Shown: piece after piece, positions 42,364 to 53,017 of the stretch
Position numbering within the stretch: the first letter of the stretch is position 1
Layout of the letters: each line of letters begins with the position of its first letter
Source: Dendrocalamus latiflorus
Taxonomy: Eukaryota; Streptophyta; Magnoliopsida; Poales; Poaceae
Length of the DNA stretch: 64,000 nt
Reading direction: 5' to 3'
Assembly: GCA_017311315.1 (NCBI GenBank)
Contig: CM029670.1
Span: forward strand, 27,834,949 to 27,898,948
The notes under the pieces: generated by a model
What the model saw: the letters and a program-made list of their open reading frames with translations, nothing else
What the model was told of the DNA's origin: nothing
Databases searched by the model: none
Made by a program: the position numbers and the translations under genes

Positions 42364-43281
42364 ATGGCTGGTTCATCCTCCGCTGCCCCGTGGGACTACT
42401 ACTCACATGGAGAGGATGCTGGAGCATTCGCTAGCCTTCTCCGGCAGCTGATGCAGTGTTTGGAGTACCGTCAGCCGCCCATTTTCAGGGGTCGGAAGAT
42501 GCGGATCTTGGATCGAGACTCTTGGACGATGGAGGTATTCCTGTATGCACGGGAAGAGGAATTCAAGTCCCATACCTACCCCATCAAGCACCCTCGGTCC
42601 CGCTGTTTCGACGCTGTCCAGGACGCAGCACGCCTCGCCATCGACGAGTTGTGCCACCTGCACAAGGATGCTGTACATCAGTCCCCCTTTTGCTTCTTCA
42701 TCAACCCCAGGGTAGGACAGAGGTATCCAAATCCCTTTGATATTCCAGCTGACGATCCTCGACTGTCACATCAGGTGCAGCTCACCCAGGCAATGGCAGT
42801 CACTTATGCTAGAGCTCAGGAGGAGATTGGACAACTTAGGATGCTTCTCACTTCCAGCTACCAGCATTCCGACACGCTTCGCGCACAGCTTCTCCAGAGC
42901 CAGGCAGCTGAGTTTGAGTTGGGACGTCTCCGGGCCGCAGCCGACTACGCGCCGTCTTCACCCGTAGTTGATTATACGCCGTCTTCTCCAGTACCAGCTG
43001 TCATCCCCAACAACCCGGCACCAGCTCGACTTTCAGGACTCCACATCAGACTTACAGCACGCAAGAAGGTGCGACGCCCCAGTCCGCCACCTGTCATTAC
43101 TCTCAAGAAGCGCAAGCCTTCTCCTTCTCGTTCTCGGTCGACTGCCTCCAGTCGTAACCGTGCCTCGACCGAGTGTGACTGTTCACGTCACCACGTGAGA
43201 GAACACCAGGAAGACCCGGAGGAGGATCCAGAAGAGGACCCGGAAGAAGACCCTGAGGAGCGCGTCTTTGGAGAGGATTAG
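42364..43281 (+). CDS. ORF0, tandem copy 1
   Basis: 305 codons, intact, closely similar to ORF0 at 13207-14145. It has two PSSP-type units (DYAPSSP, DYTPSSP) instead of three and four EDPE blocks in the acidic tail instead of three. It keeps the basic SR-rich segment (KKRKPSPSRSRS) and a CDCSRHH motif. The ATG directly follows CTTTGTAG. It differs from copy 2 at only a few codons (for example KMRIL against KTRIL, and YPNPF against YPDPF). Confidence 0.85.
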   Translation: MAGSSSAAPWDYYSHGEDAGAFASLLRQLMQCLEYRQPPIFRGRKMRILDRDSWTMEVFLYAREEEFKSHTYPIKHPRSRCFDAVQDAARLAIDELCHLHKDAVHQSPFCFFINPRVGQRYPNPFDIPADDPRLSHQVQLTQAMAVTYARAQEEIGQLRMLLTSSYQHSDTLRAQLLQSQAAEFELGRLRAAADYAPSSPVVDYTPSSPVPAVIPNNPAPARLSGLHIRLTARKKVRRPSPPPVITLKKRKPSPSRSRSTASSRNRASTECDCSRHHVREHQEDPEEDPEEDPEEDPEERVFGED

Positions 43282-43547
43282 TAGTCTTTTGGAGTCCGTA
43301 GTACCCAAATAAAATGTCCGCGTCCTTAGAACGCTTATTGTTATGTTTTGGTGTGCTAGATGGACTGTACCAGGCCTATGTGCACTTGTGGTACAGCCAT
43401 CCTTGGAGTTATCTTGATTTTAATAAAGTTTTCCCCTAAGTGGTTGCTAGTTCTTTCTTGTGTGTTGGCTTGGGATGTGGTTTAGTTCCCCTAATCTCTT
43501 ACCTTTGCTATTTCCCTCTTACCTTCTGCTAACCTAAACCGCTTCAG

Positions 43548-46500
43548 ATGGTGAACACGAGGAGCAACCCTGGCAGCAGCCGTGACGCCAACAACCAGCC
43601 GGAGGACAACATTCCACCACCTCCTGCTCAGGCCCCCAACTTGGAGCAAATGATGGCCATGCAACTTCAGCTTCTTCAAGCTTTAGCACAAAACCAAGTG
43701 CAGCCAGCCCAGCATGCACCCAACCAGGCACCCCAGTCTAAGTTGGGAGAATTCATGAGGACACGACCTCCCACTTTTGCTGGATCAGTGGATCCCTTGG
43801 AGGCAGATGATTGGATCAAGGATGTGGAAAGAAAATTGGTCCTAGCTAGCAGTGCAATGATAATGAAAAGGTACTGTATGCTGCTCACCAGCTCAAGGGA
43901 ATGGCTGCCAACTGGTGGGAAAACTACCGCGCCGCCCATCAAAATGCACAAGCCATCACTTGGGAGGAGTTTGTCGAAGCTTTCCGCACTGCCCATATCC
44001 CTACTGGGATAATGGAAATGAAGAAGAGAGAATTCTACCAACTGCAGCAGGGAAACCTCAGTGTTTCTGAGTACCTGAACAAGTTCACCCAACTGTCCAG
44101 GTATGCATCTGAAGAGGTCACCTCGGAGGCGACCAAGATTTGGAGGTTCACGCAGGGACTTGACCCCAACCTCAAGGTGCAGCTGGTGTCCAATGACTTC
44201 CCAACCTTCCAGCACCTAGTGAACAAGGCCTTTGTCCAAGAAGATGCTCAGCGCCAGCTGTACGAAAATCGGAAGAGGAAGTTTCAAGCCCAGCAAGGAG
44301 CAAGCAGCTCTCGATTCTGCCCCAACGCACCTCACTTTCACAAGCTCTCAGAGTCAAGCGTGCCAAGGACTCCCTTTTCAGGACCCCGCCCAAATCTACA
44401 AACTCCCCGGGCAAACAATGGTGGCCAACCCCCGCAGAACAAGACTTCAGCAGCAGGAGTGCAGTGCTTTAACTGCAAGAACATGGGGCACTATGCCAGC
44501 AACTGTCCCCAGAAACGCCCAGCAATGACCCCAGTTCGTTTCAATCTGGGGACTACGCCAGCAAGAGCTCCGACTGCAGGTCAAGGCCGTGGGGCACCAC
44601 AAACCCCAAGGACTCCACAAGTGGTGAGCAGAGGGCATCTCAACCATGTGACCGCGGAAGCAGCCCAGGATGCACCCGACGTAGTTCTGGGTAAGTTTCT
44701 TGTCAACTCAGTAATTGCATCAGCATTATTTGATTCTGGAGCTTCGCATTCTTTTGTGTCAAAAGATGTGGTTGAAAGGTATAATTGGGATGTGAGTAAA
44801 CTACAGAACCCCATGCTAGTCCAGTCCCTTGGAAAGGAAATGAGGACTAACACAGTTTGCCTTGACGCAACTGTGGATATAAATGGAGTTAAGTTCTTAG
44901 CAAATCTTATTATAATAGACTCCAAGGGTTTAGATGTAATACTTGGAATGGATTGGTTAACCAAGTATAAAGGGCAGATAGATTGTGCTGATCGAGCTGT
45001 TACAATCACTAACTCTGATGGGATTCAAGTAAGGTATAAGTCAAACTCCCCTACCCAGAGCAGGTGTAGTTTGAACAGTGTGAAGGGAGTGACTCTGGAA
45101 AAAGTACCTATAGTGAGTGAGTACCCAGATGTATTCCCTGAAGATTTGCCCGGAATGCCGCCAGACAGGGAAGTAGAGTTTGTCATCAACCTAGTACCTG
45201 GAACAGCTCCAATTTCCAAGAGACCTTATCGGATGTCTGCAAATGATTTGGCGGAAGTTAAGAAACAAATTGAAGAGCTGCAGGATAAAGGATTTGTAAG
45301 GCCAAGCTCGTCACCTTGGGGAGCACCAGTACTGTTAGTGAAGAAGAAGGACGGAAGTCTTCGCATGTGTGTGGACTATCGATCCTTGAATGATGTGACG
45401 ATTAAGAACAAGTACCCTTTACCCAGAATAGATGATCTGTTTGATCAGTTGAAAGGATCATGTGTATTTTCTAAGATTGATCTTCGATCAGGGTATCACC
45501 AATTGAAGTTAAGACCAGAGGACATACCCAAGACCGCATTTGCTACCCGTTATGGATTGTATGAGTATACAGTGATGTCTTTCGGTCTAACCAATGCCCC
45601 AGCATACTTCATGAATCTGATGAATAAGGTGTTCATGGAATATTTGGATAAGTTTGTGGTTGTATTCATCGATGATATTTTGATATATTCCAAGAATGAG
45701 GAAGAACATGCCGAACATTTGAGGATAGTTTTGGAAAAGCTCAGAGAAAATCAGTTGTATGCCAAGTTTAGTAAGTGTGAGTTTTGGTTAAAGAAAGTAG
45801 CTTTCTTGGGCCATGTGATTTCGGCAGGAGGAGTGTCCGTAGACCCTGAGAAAGTTAATGATGTGCTTAATTGGACACAACCAAAGTCAGTATCCGAGAT
45901 CAGAAGTTTTCTTGGATTGGCTGGTTACTATCGTCGATTTATTGAAGGTTTCTCCAAGCTCGCAAGACCTCTCACCCAGTTGCTGAAGAAGGAAAAGAAG
46001 TTTGAATGGAGTAAACCATGCGAGGATAGTTTCCAAGAGCTGAAGAAGAGGTTAACTTCTGCACCAGTGTTGACGCTTCCGGACATTAGGAAGGATTTTG
46101 AAGTCTTCTGTGATGCGTCAAGGCAGGGACTAGGCTGTGTACTGATGCAAGAAAGAAAGGTAGTAGCATATGCCTCAAGGCAGCTGCGACCCCATGAAGG
46201 AAATTACCCAACGCACGATTTAGAGCTCGCTGCCGTAGTGCATGCACTGAAAATATGGAGGCATTACTTGATTGGTAACCGTTGTGAAATTTACACGGAT
46301 CACAAGAGTTTGAAATATATATTCACTCAACCCGATCTCAACATGAGGCAAAGGAAATGACTTGAGTTAATAAAGGATTATGATATTGGAATACATTATC
46401 ACCCAGGAAAGGCTAATGTGGTAGCAGATGCCTTGAGTAGAAAGAGTTATTGTGCCAAGCTGTGGATTAAGGACAGTATGCCTGCCCTTCAAGAAGAATT

Positions 46501-48025
46501 CCAACGGCTCAACTTAGAAGTAGTGGAGGAAGGATTCCTAGCCACTTTGGAAGTTCAACCAACCTTAGAAGATCAAATCAGGGCAGCTCAAAAGGAGGAC
46601 AAGTATGTCCAGGAGATCAAGGATAATATGAAGAAAGGGAAAGCTTCGGGATTTTCAGAGGATGAAGAAGGTACCCTTTGGTTTGGGAAAAGAATTATTG
46701 TACCTGAAAAGAAAGAGGTAAAGGAGTTAATATTGAAGGAAGCCCATGAATCTGGATATTCAATTCACCCTGGGAGCACCAAGATGTACCAAGATCTCAA
46801 GGAAAGGTATTGGTGGTCAAGTATGAAACGAGAAATTGCAGAATACGTAGCCTTGTGCGATGTATGCCAACGGATTAAAGCTGAACACCAGAGACCTGCT
46901 GGACTTCTGCAGCCATTGCAGATCCCTGAGTGGAAATGGGAAGAAATTGGTATGGATTTTATAACTGGATTACCAAGAACCAAAACAGGGCACGATTCAA
47001 TTTGGGTTATAGTGGATCGTTTGACAAAAGTCGCCCATTTCATTCCAGTAAAGACCACATACTCCGGGGATAGACTTGCAGAGTTGTACATGTCAAGAAT
47101 TGTGTGCTTGCATGGGATCCCAAAGAAGATAGTGTCCGATCGAGGAACCCAGTTCACTTCGAGATTTTGGCAAAAGCTACATGAACTTTTGGGCACAAAT
47201 TTAAACTTCAGTACAGCTTATCATTCACAGACAGATGGTCAAACAGAAAGAGTAAATCAAATCCTGGAAGACATGTTGAGACCTTGTGTACTGGCAAACA
47301 AAAGTAATTGGGATCAGAGTTTACCCTATGCAGAGTTCTCCTACAACAATAGTTATCAATCCAGTTTGCAAATGTCTCCCTTCGAAGCCCTATACAGCAG
47401 AAAGTGTAGGACTCCATTGTATTGGAAGGAAACAGGAGAAGGACAAGTGTTTGGACCAGATGTGCTGAAGCAAGCAGAAGAACAAGTTCGTCTAATCCAG
47501 GACAGATTAAAAACAGCACAAACCAGACAGAAAAGTTATGCAGACAATCGACGTAGAAGCTTAGAATTCGTACCTGGGGATCATGTTTATTTGAAGGTGT
47601 CACCTCTCAAAGGAATGAGACGTTTTGGAGTCAGTGGAAAGCTAGCTCCCAGATTCATTGGACCTTTTCCTGTTGTGGCGAAACGAGGAGAAGTGGCTTA
47701 CCAGTTGGAGCTTCCACCACAACTGTCAAAGGTGCATGACGTCTTTCATGTGTCTCAACTAAGAAAGTGTCTCAGAGTTCCAGAAGAGCAGATGCCTCTA
47801 GATGAAATAAACGTGAAGGAGGACCTCACCTATCCAGAGTATCCAGTCAAGATATTGGAGGAAGCAGAGTGCCGTACGCGCAGTAAGGTTATCAAGTTCT
47901 GTAAAGTGCAGTGGAGCAACCATTCAGAATCGGAAGCAACTTGGGAGCGTGAAGAGGATCTAAAAGAAGAGTTCCCCGACCTTTTTCCCAGTCCATCCGA
48001 ATCTCGGGGTCGAGATTCTTTCTAA
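43548..48025 (+). pseudogene. Gag-Pol, tandem copy 1 (frameshift and nonsense)
   Basis: Starts MVNTRSNPGSSRDANN after CCGCTTCAG. Compared with the intact minus-strand element, the capsid region has two extra bases near 43845 (CTAGCTAGCAG against CTAGCTCAG), which shift the frame so that the first frame ends at 44012. The original frame is open again from 43901 and carries the zinc knuckle, protease, RT (FIDDILIYS) and most of RNase H. A TGG-to-TGA change creates a stop at 46358-46360. The rest, integrase through chromodomain, is open to the stop at 48023-48025. This copy cannot make a full polyprotein. Confidence 0.9.
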
Positions 48026-48034
48026 GGGGGTAGG
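48024..48034 (+). other. Polypurine tract, copy 1
   Basis: AAGGGGGTAGG just before LTR2, overlapping the gag-pol stop. It has five Gs instead of six. Confidence 0.8.
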
Positions 48035-48036
48035 TT

Positions 48037-51000
48037 TGTCACATCCCAAAATTTGGCTTTTTGAAAAATTTAAATTCAAATTAATTATCTTAAGGTAATT
48101 GGATTTTACTTGGCTTTTATTTGCCTTTCTGGATTTTTCTGGAATTTAAAAACTATTTTCAGAATTTAAAAAGTAATTCAAAATATGAAAATTTAATATC
48201 AACAGTAGTTGGAAATAATTTTATTAAATCCAAAATATCTCCAGGAGCTTCTGTGAATTTTTTTGGAATTTTTGGAGGCATTTTCATATTTTTCTGAGGC
48301 CTAAATAAATTTCTAGCATTTTCTGAAATTAAAAATCCAAATCTTTTCCTCCGGCCGACGCGTGGACGGCCCAGATCCGCCCACGTCGCCGCTCTGCCGA
48401 TCCCGGCCGCACCTCCCTCTCCCTCGCTGTCCAGCGGGCCCGGCCCGTCAGCCGGCGGCCCCGCCTTCCCCTCCTCCGCGCCCGACGCGTGGACGGCTCG
48501 GATGAGCCGAGTCTCCGCGCGGGCCATCCAGCCGCCCGCTCTCACTCCCGCCCTCACCCCCACTGACCCGCGGGCCCCGCCCGTCAGCCGCGCACGCCCT
48601 CTCTCCCGCTGCCACCCGACCCCGCCTGTTAGACCCGTCGTCCCAGCGGAGCCGGCGCCTTCCTTTCCTTCCCAACCCCCCCTTTCCTTTTTCGCCGGCC
48701 GACCGAGACCGCGCCGGATCCCGCCTTGCCTTACCCGGCCCTCCTCGGTTTTGGAAGTCCCGGACGCCGCCGCGACCGAATCCCCGATCTCCCGGGCTCC
48801 CCTTCCATCGGCGCCCCCTCTTTCCCGTTTTCCCCCCTTTCCTTCCTTTTCCCGGCCGACAGACCGGCGAGCGATTGCGCGCCCGTGTCCCCTCCTCCGC
48901 CCCTATAAATAGCTCCCTCGGCCTCCCCTCTCCCCGCACCACCTCCCAGCGCCCTCCACTTCTCCCTTTGAGCCCCGAGCGCCGTCGCACCAGAAGCTCC
49001 CCGTGCGCGTCCGGTAAGTGCTCCGATGAGTAATCGCCGTCGCCTCGGTCTTCCCCGAAGCTCGCCGCCGCTACCTCGAGCACCCCCGTGGCCGTGCGGT
49101 CCTCCCCGACGCCTCAGCCGCCCCTCCCCGCCGCCGGAGCGCCGTCGCACCGGAGGACCCGAGCCAGCTCCGCCTCCCCTCGTCGCCGGCCTTCTTCGCT
49201 CGTCGCCGCACCTCGTCGACCCCTCCAACCGAACCCCCTCCGTTCAAGGATTGCATTTCACGCGTCACCCGAACCCCTCCGACCCTCCCTCGCCGCCGAC
49301 GACCCTGCCTCCGGCCACCTTCCCCGGCCTCCCCTCCGGCAGGTAACTCAAAAGGCTTGATTGCCCTATATGGGTAGGCAAAGCCTCCCCGCTCACTTGG
49401 CTATCACCGCTCGCTCTCCCCTCCCCGACTCCCTCGGCGCGCGTTCGAGCCCTCGGCTCCGCACGCGGAGGTTGAGTTTTTCTTAATTAAACCGCGCTGA
49501 CAAGTGGACCCCACCCGTCAGTGGCAGCTGTCCTCGCAGGCCACTGCCGCCTGGGCCCCACCCCTCTGTGCTGTCTCTGACAAGTGGGCCCGGAGTCCAG
49601 TGGGTCCCATGTGTCAGAGGTCGAGTTAGTGGGCTCACTGTCCAGTGGGTCCCACATGTCAGTGACCGCCAGTGGTTGCTGTTCGGTGGGCCCCACCTGT
49701 CAGTATTCCGAGAATAAAAATAAAAGAATAAAATCTAATATTCCAGTGGGCCCCACCTGTCAGAAATTTGGGAATTTCTAGATTTGTTCAAATCTGAGAT
49801 TTTCAAATGAGCATAACTTTCTCATTTTACCTCCAAATCCAGCCATTCAAATTTCTAAATTCATCTAAAATCATAATCTATCCAACTATGGCCTCTGTTG
49901 AATTTTTGGATTTTATTTGAATTTTCGTTTGAATTTATTTGCTTTGTTGCCTTGTCTTTTCTCGCGTAGATTCCAACGTTGTCAACGAACCCTCTTCACA
50001 GCAGCAAGAAGACCCCGAAACTCTGCAAGAAGGCAAGTCTCCTTTGATCATTTTGAGCCTATGCTTTCAAAATGTTTTTAAAGTATTTTAAATTATGTGC
50101 ATTGCTATTTACATAAAGTCACTAGTTCAAGTCTTTAGGAATTAGTTACTCCAACTTTGTTATGCCCTCATTTGACATTGATTGCCATGTACCTTGTCAC
50201 CCTAGAACTTCCTTTGTCTCAATAATGAGATTACTATTAATCTTTGTGAATATTAGAATGGTAGGTTAATGCTTAGTCTTGCTATCTAATAACTTTGGAA
50301 AATCTTGAAAATGGGAAATTATGCTTTATTATTAAAACCTGGTGTTTGAAAGTGAAGTGGCAATTGGAGTTGTCACTGTGATTTTGAAATAAAATAAAAA
50401 TGTAAAAGTTGGTTTAGATTAGGGTGGATGGCTGTTTGGGTTGGTGCAGTAAGCACGAGAACTTGTTAAGTGTATGTTCCACCCTAGTCAATTAAGGACC
50501 GACGCTTGTGTTTGTCCAAACTGAGCATTAACCGTACAACCACAAGTCTATATGGGTACGACCTAGCTGACTAACTTATGATAGTCTAGTTTAGGTGCCA
50601 CCAGTGGAAAGTGGGTGCCAGGGATGGACTGGTTATCCACAGTGAGGGACAGGGATTTACTGTACTCATATGGCGCAAGAGGGGGCTTCAGATTGGGCGG
50701 ATTTAACCCTTCTGCGGTGAAACCTCAGCGGGTGGTGTCTAGCTAGATTAGAGTAAGGTAAAGGCTTTGTGGTATTTTATCTGGGTCTCATGCCAAAGGA
50801 AGCGTGTTGACTTTTAGGATAATTTATCTCTTGTGGGAAAAGTTGTACAACCTCTGCAGAGTGTAAAACTATTCGAATAGCCGTGCCCACGGTCAAGGGC
50901 GGGCAAGGAATGCATTCACATGGTAGATTTCTGGCTTTGTTTTAAAATCAAAAGTTTTGTATTCCGAGGGTGGAGGGAACTCTCGGAAGGGAATCCTGGC

Positions 51001-51627
51001 GGATGGAGCCAGAGAGGGTGGATGGAACCCGCAGTTTAAAAATTGACCAATGGTAATTGGTTAGCTAGTGTTGGTAGTTGGAACCTTCACTAGAAAGTTA
51101 ATTCTGTTAAAACATTTACTTCATTAAATTGATGCCTTCGAAAATAATTAGTAGTAATTGAATTTAAAATATTGCTTTGTGCAAAAGAACCATATGGCCT
51201 TCCTTTGTTAAGCCTTGCATCTATGCATTTTTCCCAAGACTTGCGGAGTACTTTATGTACTCACATGCTACACTTAAAAATAAAATCTCAGAGGAAGTTG
51301 AAGCTCAAGAAGGTGACTACGACTACTGCTTCGCTTGTGGCTGCGATGGATTCTTTCCGGAGGACTAGGTCGCGCTTCCCCAGTCAACTGCCTGTGGCAT
51401 CTTGATGGGTCTACTTTAATTTCGCTTTGCTTCCGCTGTGTTTGATTGTGCGAGGTCTTGAAACCTCCAATGTAATAAGGTGACCCGGTGGTCAGTACTC
51501 TTATTTATTGTAATAAATCGTTGATGGTGATGTTTCCCATTCTGTTTGACTGTGTGCACTAGCTTTGATCTGGGACTAGTGCTGTAATACACAGAGGGTC
51601 CGGGTTTGGTAATGCGGGGGGCCAACA
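48037..51627 (+). mobile_element. LTR2 (shared middle LTR, mosaic)
   Basis: 3591 bp. It serves as the 3' LTR of copy 1 and the 5' LTR of copy 2. LTR3-like sites include TTATCTTAAGGTAATTGG near the start, GGCCCCGCCCGTCAGCCGCG (about 48574), GGGCTCCCC (about 48796) and GAGCGATTG (48870). LTR1-like sites include CGTCGCCGG (49181), TTTCACGCGTC (about 49257), CCCGACTCCC (about 49425), CCCGTCAGTGG and the terminal CCAACA. It lacks the 50-bp LTR1 deletion. Private changes include a G-to-C near 51614. Confidence 0.9.
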
Positions 51628-51631
51628 GAGA

Positions 51632-51643
51632 TGGTTTCAGAGC
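51632..51643 (+). other. Primer binding site, copy 2, with one mismatch
   Basis: TGGTTTCAGAGC: one base differs from the tRNA-iMet complement found in copy 1, which may weaken priming. Confidence 0.85.
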
Positions 51644-51833
51644 CAATTTGACTGTAGGACGTGACCTGGATTAGGAATGGCAAACCATAAGGACTTATAT
51701 TTATAAGAAGAGTATATTAAAAATATATAAGCTTCTTTGCTTCTACTCTCTTCCTACCTAGAATCTCGTTCTTGTCTCCAACTCCATTTGTTAAAAATTT
51801 TTTACTAATCTTTTCTTTCTCTCAACTTTGTAG

Positions 51834-52751
51834 ATGGCTGGTTCATCCTCCGCTGCCCCGTGGGACTACTACTCACATGGAGAGGATGCTGGAGCATTCG
51901 CTAGCCTTCTCCGGCAGCTGATGCAGTGTTTGGAGTACCGTCAGCCGCCCATTTTCAGGGGTCGGAAGACGCGGATCTTGGATCGAGACTCTTGGACGAT
52001 GGAGGTATTCCTGTATGCACGGGAAGAGGAATTCAAGTCCCATACCTACCCCATCAAGCACCCTCGGTCCCGCTGTTTCGACGCTGTCCAGGACGCAGCA
52101 CGCCTCGCCATCGACGAGTTGTGCCACCTGCACAAGGATGCTGTACATCAGTCCCCCTTTTGCTTCTTCATCAACCCCAGGGTAGGACAGAGGTATCCAG
52201 ATCCCTTTGATATTCCAGCTGACGATCCTCGACTGTCACATCAGGTGCAGCTCACCCAGGCAATGGCAGTCACTTATGCTAGAGCTCAGGAGGAGATTGG
52301 ACAACTTAGGATGCTTCTCACTTCCAGCTACCAGCATTCCGACACGCTTCGCGCACAGCTTCTCCAGAGCCAGGCAGCTGAGTTTGAGTTGGGACGTCTC
52401 CGGGCCGCAGCCGACTACGCGCCGTCTTCACCCGTAGTTGATTATACGCCGTCTTCTCCAGTACCAGCTGTCATCCCCAACAACCCGGCACCAGCTCGAC
52501 TTTCAGGACTCCACATCAGACTTACAGCACGCAAGAAGGTGCGACGCCCCAGTCCGCCACCTGTCATTACTCTCAAGAAGCGCAAGCCTTCTCCTTCTCG
52601 TTCTCGGTCGACTGCCTCCAGTCGTAACCGTGCCTCGACCGAGTGTGACTGTTCACGTCACCACGTGAGAGAACACCAGGAAGACCCGGAGGAGGATCCA
52701 GAAGAGGACCCGGAAGAAGACCCTGAGGAGCGCGTCTTTGGAGAGGATTAG
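51834..52751 (+). CDS. ORF0, tandem copy 2
   Basis: 305 codons, intact and nearly identical to copy 1, with the same two PSSP-type units, basic stretch and acidic tail. The ATG follows CTTTGTAG. Its frame survives next to a dead gag-pol, but the duplication may simply be too recent for decay. Confidence 0.85.
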   Translation: MAGSSSAAPWDYYSHGEDAGAFASLLRQLMQCLEYRQPPIFRGRKTRILDRDSWTMEVFLYAREEEFKSHTYPIKHPRSRCFDAVQDAARLAIDELCHLHKDAVHQSPFCFFINPRVGQRYPDPFDIPADDPRLSHQVQLTQAMAVTYARAQEEIGQLRMLLTSSYQHSDTLRAQLLQSQAAEFELGRLRAAADYAPSSPVVDYTPSSPVPAVIPNNPAPARLSGLHIRLTARKKVRRPSPPPVITLKKRKPSPSRSRSTASSRNRASTECDCSRHHVREHQEDPEEDPEEDPEEDPEERVFGED

Positions 52752-53017
52752 TAGTCTTTTGGAGTCCGTAGTACCCAAATAAAATGTCCGCGTCCTTAGA
52801 ACGCTTATTGTTATGTTTTGGTGTGCTAGATGGACTGTACCAGGCCTATGTGCACTTGTGGTACAGCCATCCTTGGAGTTATCTTGATTTTAATAAAGTT
52901 TTCCCCTAAGTGGTTGCTAGTTCTTTCTTGTGTGTTGGCTTGGGATGTGGTTTAGTTCCCCTAATCTCTTACCTTTGCTATTTCCCTCTTACCTTCTGCT
53001 AACCTAAACCGCTTCAG

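Noticed and set aside
49026..49346. 106-codon ORF gaining a true ATG in LTR2
   Set aside because: It lies after the splice donor in the inferred intron. The ATG is a private change; LTR1 and LTR3 have GTG. Compositional Pro/Arg frame.
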